DNA from: an uncultured Erysipelotrichaceae bacterium
GTDB taxonomy: Bacteria > Bacillota_I > Bacilli_A > Erysipelotrichales > Erysipelotrichaceae
Length of the DNA stretch: 5,982 bases
Assembly: GCA_900314345.1 (NCBI GenBank)
Contig: OMUX01000019.1
Location: 1-5,982 of the forward strand
Direction: 5' to 3'
Shown here: one piece after another, positions 1-5,208 of the stretch
Layout of the letters: every line of letters begins with the position of its first letter
Position numbering within the stretch: position 1 is the stretch's first letter
Position numbers and translations under genes: made by a program
The notes under the pieces: generated by a model
What the model saw: only the letters and a program-made list of their open reading frames with translations
The model's database searches: none
Told to the model about the DNA's origin: nothing

Positions 1-169
1 AGAACTTTTGAGCATTTAGCTGCAAATTTTTACCCACAACTATGTTAGAAGAGTCATATTTCTTTGGCTTTGTGCCTGTGGAATTCATTCTGATGAACAG
101 CCATGCTGCGAAGAAACTGATCAACAGTAGAAAGAATGCTGCGAAGCTTGTTGCCAGTAATGCATTTAG
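1..169. other. Stretch without a recognisable intact gene
   Basis: No intact gene is recognisable here. The first plus-strand frame is open from the window edge to a TAG at 46-48 and gives 15 residues ending in FYPQLC, which could be the end of a gene starting outside the window but is too short to identify. Another plus-strand frame is open from an ATG at 42 to a TGA at 240-242 (66 residues), but its second half is out of frame with the Rpn-like tail downstream, and it has no recognisable domain. An 11-bp direct repeat, ATGCTGCGAAG, occurs at 103-113 and 136-146, 33 bases apart. The region may be decayed coding DNA, but I cannot say of what. Confidence 0.4.
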
Positions 170-331
170 GGAAGAGAAGAAGGGATGTCAGAAGGCATGG
201 CTGAAGAGAATGACAGAATCATCAGGTGTCTGTATGGCCTGATCAGCAATAAAACCATCAGCCTGAAGGGTGCCGCAAGGATTGCCGGCATCAGTGAAGA
301 CAGTCTTAAGGCAGCCATGAAACTGAAGTGA
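170..331 (+). pseudogene. C-terminal remnant resembling an Rpn/PD-(D/E)XK transposase-like protein
   Basis: The frame is open from just after a TAG (167-169) to a TGA (329-331). It begins GREEGMSEGMAEEN and ends with a small helical module containing ISLKGAARIAGISEDSLKAA. Glutamate/glycine-rich 'EG' repeats followed by a short 'ISL..AA..AGISE..' module are typical of the C-terminal tail of Rpn-family recombination-promoting nucleases (PD-(D/E)XK transposase-like proteins), which are abundant in gut Bacillota. The nuclease domain, normally about 200 residues upstream, is absent: the frame has stops at 158-160 and 167-169. Translation could still begin at ATG 185 (48 residues) behind a purine-rich AGAAGGG, so a surviving micro-ORF is possible. 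A terminator follows 23 bases after the stop, as expected at the end of a once-complete gene. The family assignment comes from recalled tail style only, so it is moderate at best. Confidence 0.45.
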
Positions 332-354
332 TTGCTGTGCAATGCAAATGAAAT

Positions 355-385
355 GACCGGTCAATTATGATCGGTCGTTTTCTTT
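355..385 (+). terminator. Intrinsic terminator between convergent units
   Basis: GACCGGTC (355-362) pairs with GATCGGTC (369-376) through 8 bp, including one G-U wobble, around a 6-base AATTAT loop. It is followed by GTTTTCTTTC on the plus strand. This favours termination of plus-strand transcripts coming from the Rpn-like remnant. On the minus strand the hairpin sits just after the stop codon of the 386-1063 gene, but the wobble becomes an A-C mismatch and the downstream T content is modest, so termination in that direction should be weaker. Confidence 0.7.
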
Positions 386-1063
386 CTATGCCATCTTCTT
401 CTGATACACTTCTGCCGCACCTTTGTACTTCTCGTACAGCTGCTTCACTGTGACATCCATCCGTTCTTCCCTGAAATCCGTCTGTGCCAGCCAATCATAG
501 GTATAATCAATGACAGCTTCATCTGAAAGATCATCGGTGACGCCTTCTCTCAAACTGAATATTTCTTCCTTTGTTCCGACATTGTATCTTTCTCTGATGT
601 AGTCCAGATATTCTGCATAGGATTCATCGTCCATGATCTGATCAATTGTTTCATTCATGATTCCAAGCAGTTTATTATTGTACTCGATCTCCCAGTCGCT
701 CCAGAGTGAATCCGGAAACATTCCGCATCCGCTCATGTAGGAGGGAGACATACCAATCGGAAGCTCAAGAAACTCATACAATGTCATATCGGAATCAGGT
801 GAAACATATTCTCCTGTATGCACGAGTTCACCGGAATGATCCCATTCCGGATCCATGCTGTGATCCAGTTCATTGATCTCAACACCCTTGTCAATCATCT
901 CTACAAAGCTCTTTCCCAGCCACTCATTGATTTCCGGAAGTCTGTACTCAATGTTCTTGTGCACAAGCGCAATCAGCTGTCTGCGCTCTTCATCTGCCTT
1001 CTGTGATATTTTCGTATGCCAGCTCATGCCCTCATCATAGCATGGACACTTCTTTTCTTCCAT
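386..1063 (-). CDS. Hypothetical acidic protein, 225 aa
   Basis: I do not recognise this protein. It is soluble and acidic, with no signal peptide and no membrane segment. It appears largely helical: a charged N-terminal part (ADEERRQLIALVHKNIEYR, about residues 24-42), a central section rich in D, E, S and M with a Gly/Pro/Met-containing stretch (about 105-120), and a charged C-terminal helix ending KYKGAAEVYQKKMA. The start is uncertain. ATG 1063 is the furthest possible, because a stop codon lies two codons upstream, and it has GAGGA abutting the ATG with no spacer. ATG 1027 (residue 13) has GAGGG one base upstream, which is also poorly spaced, and would remove the CPC near the N-terminus. 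The gene is monocistronic and diverges from the phosphohexomutase. No convincing promoter is visible; GATAAT on the minus strand (1083-1078) lacks a -35 and would suit the inner start better. The continuous 225-codon frame, with no good competitor on the other strand, supports a real gene. Confidence 0.75.
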   Translation of the reverse strand: MEEKKCPCYDEGMSWHTKISQKADEERRQLIALVHKNIEYRLPEINEWLGKSFVEMIDKGVEINELDHSMDPEWDHSGELVHTGEYVSPDSDMTLYEFLELPIGMSPSYMSGCGMFPDSLWSDWEIEYNNKLLGIMNETIDQIMDDESYAEYLDYIRERYNVGTKEEIFSLREGVTDDLSDEAVIDYTYDWLAQTDFREERMDVTVKQLYEKYKGAAEVYQKKMA

Positions 1064-1171
1064 TCCTCACCGAGGGCATTATCATGACCAGCATGACATC
1101 CCGCCTCATTGTTCAGCAGTTTTTGATATACATAATCTGCTGAAACAAGCAAGATTGCCATACTTATGGTT

Positions 1172-1186
1172 TCTGTATGATACAGA
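1172..1186. promoter_or_regulatory. Perfect 7-bp dyad, candidate operator
   Basis: TCTGTAT-G-ATACAGA is a perfect inverted repeat with a single central base at 1179. It lies in the divergent spacer, immediately upstream of and partly over the expected -35 position of the phosphohexomutase promoter. If transcription starts near 1220, the dyad is centred at about -41, a position typical of activators that contact RNA polymerase, though a repressor could also act there. The regulator is unknown. The dyad is upstream of the predicted transcript, so it is more likely a protein-binding site than an RNA hairpin. Confidence 0.4.
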
Positions 1187-1207
1187 CCATTCTTCCTTCA
1201 GCAGACT

Positions 1208-1213
1208 TATAAT
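1208..1213 (+). promoter_or_regulatory. -10 box of the phosphohexomutase promoter
   Basis: TATAAT matches the sigma-A -10 consensus at all six positions and predicts a start near 1219-1221, giving a leader of about 22-24 bases before ATG 1243. No good TTGACA-like -35 is found 16-18 bases upstream (GACCAT or similar), and there is no TGn extension. The promoter may therefore depend on an activator, possibly bound at the dyad 1172-1186. Confidence 0.55.
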
Positions 1214-1229
1214 GATTGCAGAAAGAACC

Positions 1230-1235
1230 AGAGGA
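1230..1235 (+). promoter_or_regulatory. Ribosome binding site that sets the mutase start
   Basis: AGAGGA lies 7 bases before ATG 1243. A longer frame could begin at TTG 1216, but that codon has no Shine-Dalgarno sequence, sits at or upstream of the predicted transcription start, and would add nine residues before the conserved FGTGGWR N-terminus. ATG 1243 is preferred. Confidence 0.8.
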
Positions 1236-1242
1236 CAATATC

Positions 1243-2652
1243 ATGATCAAGTTCGGTACCGGCGGATGGCGTGCCATCATTGCCGATGAATTCACCAAGG
1301 AGAACCTGCAGATCCTTGCCGAGGCATTATGCAGGAAGATGAAGGATGAACACGTGGATAAGGAAGGCATTGTCATCGGCTATGACAGAAGATTCCTTTC
1401 CAAGGAATCCATGCAGTGGATGGCAGAGGTATTTGCGCAGAACAATATCACCTCCCGGCTGATCAACCGTTCGTGTCCTACCCCTGTATGCATGTTCCTG
1501 GTACAGCAGAATCATCTTCATTACGGACTGATGGTCACTGCTTCCCATAACCCTGCGGTATACAACGGTGTCAAGGTATTCACGTTTGGCGGAAGGGATG
1601 CAGATCTGACCGTGACAGGTTCCATTGAGAACTACATTGCAAAGGTACAGAAGCCTGTAGCCTTCATGCCGTATGAAGAAGGCATTCAGAAAGGACTGAT
1701 CCAGGAGATCTATCCACTGGATGACTACATTGACTATATCCTGGAGGATATCGATACCAAGGCAATCCGCAAGGCAAGACTGGCCATTGCCATTGATCCG
1801 ATGTACGGTGTTTCGGAAACAGCACTGAAGACCATCCTGATCACTGCAAGATGCAGGGTGGAGACCATGCACGGTTCCCATGATCCTCTCTTCGGCGGCC
1901 ATACCCCTGCCCCGGATGCGGAAGCCATGCGGGAATTAAGCGCCTATGTAGAACGCAACGGCTTTGACATGGGCATTGCCACAGACGGAGATGCCGACCG
2001 GATCAGTGTGGTGGATGACTATGGTACCTTCCTTTCTGCAAACGATCTGCTTGTGATCCTGTACTGGTATCTGTGTGAATACCGTGGCATGAAAGGTCCG
2101 TGTGTGCGCAATGTATGCACAACGACAAGACTGGACAGACTGGCAGAGAAGTTCCATCAGAAGTGCTATGAAGTACCGGTTGGCTTCAAGTGGGTATCCT
2201 CAAAGATGGATGAAACCCATGCCATCATCGGCGGAGAATCCTCCGGCGGTATGGCTATACAAGGCCGGATCAAAGGCAAGGACGGCATCTATGCCGCTGC
2301 CCTGCTTGTGGAAATGGAAGCGCGAACCGGAAAGAAGATCTCCGAGATCGCAAAGCTGGTGGATGAGATCACCGGCACCACTGCCTTTGTGGAGCACAAC
2401 TACCGCTTCAAGGCAGAACAGAAAGCAGAATTCCATGAAAGGATCATGGTAAACCATGAACTTCCTGAATTCCCTTATCCTGTGGATCATGTGTATTATC
2501 CCGATGGCTGTAAGGTCGTCTTCCCGGATGGCTGGATATCCGTGCGTTTCTCCGGCACCGAGCCGTTGTTAAGAGTCTTTGCGGAGATGAAGACAAAGGA
2601 AGAAGCAGAGACTGTGTGTGCCTGCTTCAAGGACATGCTGAAACTGGAATAA
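1243..2652 (+). CDS. Phosphoglucomutase/phosphomannomutase family protein (alpha-D-phosphohexomutase)
   Basis: This 469-residue cytosolic enzyme should interconvert 1- and 6-phosphates of hexoses (glucose and/or mannose) through a phosphoserine intermediate and glucose-1,6-bisphosphate, linking glycolysis to nucleotide-sugar, glycogen and envelope polysaccharide synthesis. All four superfamily motifs are present in order: the active-site serine loop TASHNP (Ser101), the Mg-binding loop DGDADR (Asp248, Asp250, Asp252), the sugar-specificity loop GGESSGG (330-336, with Glu332 and Ser334), and the C-terminal phosphate-binding loop RFSGTEPLLR (435-444). The N-terminal FGTGGWR is typical of a Bacillota subgroup. 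The length fits the roughly 450-470 residue bacterial PMM/PGM class rather than the longer PgcA type. GlmM is unlikely because its serine loop and length differ. The choice between glucose and mannose cannot be made from the motifs. The gene is monocistronic, with its own promoter (TATAAT 1208-1213) and a hairpin terminator 12 bases after the stop. It looks intact. Confidence 0.93.
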   Translation: MIKFGTGGWRAIIADEFTKENLQILAEALCRKMKDEHVDKEGIVIGYDRRFLSKESMQWMAEVFAQNNITSRLINRSCPTPVCMFLVQQNHLHYGLMVTASHNPAVYNGVKVFTFGGRDADLTVTGSIENYIAKVQKPVAFMPYEEGIQKGLIQEIYPLDDYIDYILEDIDTKAIRKARLAIAIDPMYGVSETALKTILITARCRVETMHGSHDPLFGGHTPAPDAEAMRELSAYVERNGFDMGIATDGDADRISVVDDYGTFLSANDLLVILYWYLCEYRGMKGPCVRNVCTTTRLDRLAEKFHQKCYEVPVGFKWVSSKMDETHAIIGGESSGGMAIQGRIKGKDGIYAAALLVEMEARTGKKISEIAKLVDEITGTTAFVEHNYRFKAEQKAEFHERIMVNHELPEFPYPVDHVYYPDGCKVVFPDGWISVRFSGTEPLLRVFAEMKTKEEAETVCACFKDMLKLE

Positions 2653-2654
2653 GT

Positions 2655-2700
2655 GAAAGGAAAAGCGGCGGGTGAGATTCACACCTGCCGCCAGTCTTTT
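2655..2700. terminator. Bidirectional intrinsic terminator
   Basis: GCGGCGGGTG (2665-2674) pairs with CACCTGCCGC (2682-2691) through 10 bp, with one wobble or mismatch at the sixth position, around a 7-base loop. On the minus strand it is followed by TTTTCCTTTC, a good U-tract ending the transporter-HAD operon. On the plus strand CAGTCTTTT follows, a weaker tract ending the phosphohexomutase transcript. It occupies nearly all of the 46-base gap between the two convergent stop codons. Confidence 0.85.
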
Positions 2701-3310
2701 AACAATCAATGCCGATGCTGCGGAAATCCTTCCGCAGTTTTTCTGTATTGAAGAACACAAAGCTTTGAATTCCAAGTCTTTCAGCTGTTTCCGTATTCAG
2801 TGCATTGTCATCCGTGAAGACACACTCTTCCGGTTTCAGGCCGAACTTCTTCAGTCCTGTTTCGAAGAATGCAGGATCCGGTTTCATGATCTTATAATCA
2901 CTGGATAACATAATCCTGTCCCGGAAGAATTCTGCAGCCCTGTAGCCGGGGAAGTACTGATGATGGGAAGGTGCTGCATTGGTGAAGAGATACAGACCAT
3001 ATCCCTTCTCTGACAATTCCTTGACGAGATCATAGTTTCCCGCTACTTCTTCCTTCTTGTCGCTCCAGTGGCAGGTCAGCTTTTCCACGTAAGGATGCAG
3101 ATGTTCCGGAAGCCTTGCACAGGCTCTCTGGATCATCTCTTTTTCATCGATGGTTCCCCGGTCCAGCCTTACCCAGTCCGTTGAGCCATAGACTTCCTGA
3201 TACAGCAGGGTCTTTTCCTCTTCGGAAACAGGGCACATGTCATTGAGATATCCCTTTGGATCCCAGCGGACAACGACACCGCCCATGTCAAACAGGATGT
3301 TGTGAATCAT
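2699..3310 (-). CDS. HAD-superfamily phosphatase, YihX-like (HAD-IA)
   Basis: This 203-residue cytosolic hydrolase is predicted to remove phosphate from a small phosphorylated metabolite, most likely a sugar phosphate. HAD motifs are visible in order: motif I FDMGGVVV with nucleophile Asp8, motif II LFTNA with Thr110, motif III KIMKPD with Lys143, and motif IV FTDDNA with Asp167 and Asp168. The cap is the helical insert between motifs I and II (about residues 18-90). Length and the stretch from MLSSDYKIMKPDP through FTDDNALN to AERLGIQS recall E. coli YihX, an alpha-D-glucose-1-phosphate phosphatase, and its relatives. The residue two after Asp8, which is a catalytic Asp in many phosphatases, is Gly10; YihX-type proteins also have Gly there. 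Its ATG overlaps the permease stop as ATGA, and AAAGGA lies 9 bases upstream inside the permease gene, so it is the third gene of the operon. Substrate is not determined by sequence; a dehalogenase or other HAD-IA activity is the main alternative. Confidence 0.88.
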   Translation of the reverse strand: MIHNILFDMGGVVVRWDPKGYLNDMCPVSEEEKTLLYQEVYGSTDWVRLDRGTIDEKEMIQRACARLPEHLHPYVEKLTCHWSDKKEEVAGNYDLVKELSEKGYGLYLFTNAAPSHHQYFPGYRAAEFFRDRIMLSSDYKIMKPDPAFFETGLKKFGLKPEECVFTDDNALNTETAERLGIQSFVFFNTEKLRKDFRSIGIDC

Positions 3311-5208
3311 GCCGTCTGTTCCTTTGCCTTTTTATGGAAGATCTTTCCGAAGAAGGCCTTGCGCTTCTCTCTTGCCTCAATGCGTTCAGAGATATCCCTG
3401 CCGCCGACACCATATACAAGATACAGGATGATGCCGGAGACAATCATGATGAATACCGTGGAAGCACACCTTCTGCCGCTTGCGTTGACATTGTATCCGT
3501 ACAGGCCTTCATCCTGGGTCATGGACTGCAGGATCATGGCATACGTTGTGCCATAGGAGCTGGCAAAGGTAGCGCCCATGTCATACTCCGTGAAGAGATA
3601 GTTGAAGTTCAGGGCAAACACGGCAAGGACACTCGGCAGTACGATCGGCAGCTTGACCTTGAGGAAGGTATACCAGGAAGAAGAACCCAGATTTCTTGCG
3701 GCATCCTCCAGTTCTTCATCGATGGCATAGAAGGCTGCCTTGATCATGCGCAGCGAGAACGGAAGACGTACTACGGTATATGCCAGCACCATCAGGATCC
3801 TGACATTGGCACCATAGTAGAGGTTCTGATTGAATACATACCAGACATTGTCATTGAAGAATGTACGGTAGGAATAGCAGATCAGGATCGTCGGCAATAA
3901 CCACGGGAACAGCAGCAGGTATTCCATGACGATGGAACGCTTTTCATTCTTGTGCTTGAAGATGTAGTTGCAGGCAAGCACCACGATGATGCATGTAATG
4001 GCTGCCGCAATCAGGGCAAGGATGAAGCTAGTGGAAATACCTCCCAGTGTCTTGTCATTGGAGAAGACACCGGAGATTGCACCCTCACGGATCTTGGTCT
4101 TTCCGCTGGAGGATGTGACCTTGTAGTCCTGGGATCCGAAGTAGTTGATGAATGTCCATCCGGCCGGATCAAGCTTCCTGTTTCTGACAGCCGCATAGTT
4201 CTGGAAGGAGAAGATGATGATCATGACAACCGGCAGGGAATAGATGATCCAGAGTACATAGGCATAGATATGCGTCAGTACATTCAATACCGGGTTCTCG
4301 ATCTTCTGCTTCACGAGCTTTGCCTTGGTCTTGGATACGGAAAGGTAATGGCCCTTTCTTTCATAGGCGGAAAGCACAGTCAGCAGGATGATCGTGAACA
4401 ATGCCAGGATGATTGACAGCAAGGCAGCTCTTGCCTGCGGGAAGGATTCATCCGCAGCCGAGCTTCCGGCAAGACGGACAATTTCCGGGTTGATGGAATC
4501 ATAGCCGAGCAATGTCGGTGCCGACATGGCGCAAAGACCTGTGATGAACGTCATGATCGTTAATGAGAAGATCGTCGGCAATAATGTCGGGAACACGACC
4601 TTGAACAAGGTCTTGAACGGACCTGCGCCTAAGTTTCTGGAAGCTTCCACGGTGTTGTAGTCAATCTGGCGGATGGCATTTCTCAGAAACAGCATGTGGT
4701 TGCTGGTACAGGCAAACGTCATGGTGAACAATACAGCACGGAAGCCGGTGAACCAGTCCGTGTTGAAGCTTGCATTCAAGGCAGCCATCCATTCCGTGAT
4801 GATGCCATCCTTGGCATACAGGAACTGATATCCCGTAACCAATGCAATGCCGGAATAGAACAATGTCGTGATATAGCCGGTGCGCAGAAGCTTTGCGCCC
4901 TTGATGTCGAAGTATTCCGTTAACAAGACCAGAGAGATACCCACAACATTGACCGTGATGGTCAGGCAGATGGCAAGCTTCAGGGAGTTCCATACAACGG
5001 AAGGCATGTTTCCTTCCAGGAAGAACTCAATGACCGCCCATGGCTTCCATACACCGTTTGCATCATGAACAGAGAAAATGGATGTCAGGGTATGCAGGCA
5101 CGGTATTAACATGAAGCCAAGGAAGAACGCCGCAAAGACCACCCAGATGCCGATTTCACCCGGTGTCAGCTTCAGCTTCTTCTTTGGTTTGACAGCCATG
5201 GTCGTCAT
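3307..5208 (-). CDS. Fused two-domain ABC transporter permease (FbpB/AfuB type)
   Basis: This 633-residue inner-membrane protein carries two binding-protein-dependent permease domains in one chain and should form the whole translocation pore of an importer. Each half has an EAA loop that docks on the ATPase: EASRNLGAGPFKTLFKVVFP (188-207, then TLLP) and EDAARNLGSSSWYTFLKVKL (501-520, then PIVLP). I count about twelve hydrophobic segments, near residues 19-37, 76-97, 110-130, 157-175, 212-231, 262-281, 315-335, 392-412, 430-447, 468-486, 520-541 and 583-602. The N-terminus (KPKKKLK) and C-terminus are basic and probably cytoplasmic. Fused permeases of this kind serve ferric iron (FbpB), hexose phosphates (AfuB), thiamine (ThiP) and phosphonates. 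At 633 residues it is longer than typical FbpB or ThiP and nearer AfuB, helped by a polar loop at about 336-390. Its ATG overlaps the ATPase stop (ATGA), with AGGTGAT 5 bases upstream. Iron specificity should not be assumed. Confidence 0.92.
   Translation of the reverse strand: MTTMAVKPKKKLKLTPGEIGIWVVFAAFFLGFMLIPCLHTLTSIFSVHDANGVWKPWAVIEFFLEGNMPSVVWNSLKLAICLTITVNVVGISLVLLTEYFDIKGAKLLRTGYITTLFYSGIALVTGYQFLYAKDGIITEWMAALNASFNTDWFTGFRAVLFTMTFACTSNHMLFLRNAIRQIDYNTVEASRNLGAGPFKTLFKVVFPTLLPTIFSLTIMTFITGLCAMSAPTLLGYDSINPEIVRLAGSSAADESFPQARAALLSIILALFTIILLTVLSAYERKGHYLSVSKTKAKLVKQKIENPVLNVLTHIYAYVLWIIYSLPVVMIIIFSFQNYAAVRNRKLDPAGWTFINYFGSQDYKVTSSSGKTKIREGAISGVFSNDKTLGGISTSFILALIAAAITCIIVVLACNYIFKHKNEKRSIVMEYLLLFPWLLPTILICYSYRTFFNDNVWYVFNQNLYYGANVRILMVLAYTVVRLPFSLRMIKAAFYAIDEELEDAARNLGSSSWYTFLKVKLPIVLPSVLAVFALNFNYLFTEYDMGATFASSYGTTYAMILQSMTQDEGLYGYNVNASGRRCASTVFIMIVSGIILYLVYGVGGRDISERIEAREKRKAFFGKIFHKKAKEQTA
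3320..3325 (-). promoter_or_regulatory. Ribosome binding site of the HAD gene, inside the permease gene
   Basis: AAAGGA on the minus strand lies 9 bases before the HAD ATG (3310-3308), within the last codons of the permease. With the ATGA overlap it supports both this start and translational coupling. Confidence 0.65.

Noticed and set aside
42..242. 66-codon plus-strand frame
   Set aside because: Its second half is an out-of-frame reading of the Rpn-like tail, it lacks a ribosome binding site, and it has no recognisable domain. Kept only as part of the degenerate region.
1216..1242. TTG start adding nine residues to the phosphohexomutase
   Set aside because: There is no Shine-Dalgarno sequence, it lies at the predicted transcription start, and ATG 1243 has a well-spaced AGAGGA and the conserved N-terminus.
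1327..1902. Minus-strand open frame of 191 codons inside the phosphohexomutase
   Set aside because: The plus strand here carries the serine loop and continuous homology of a conserved enzyme; the antisense translation has no domain.
2989..3000. Second copy of GATACAGACCAT, also present at 1179-1190
   Set aside because: It lies inside the HAD coding sequence and lacks the other dyad arm, so the 12-base match is probably chance.
3256..3900. Long plus-strand open frame (214 codons) opposite the permease and HAD genes
   Set aside because: It is antisense to two strongly supported genes, spans their junction, and its translation is rich in Cys, His, Gln and Asp without any domain: a codon-bias shadow.
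3952..4416. Plus-strand open frame of 154 codons
   Set aside because: It is antisense to the conserved permease. The predicted protein is Gly/Asp/Cys-rich with no recognisable motif.
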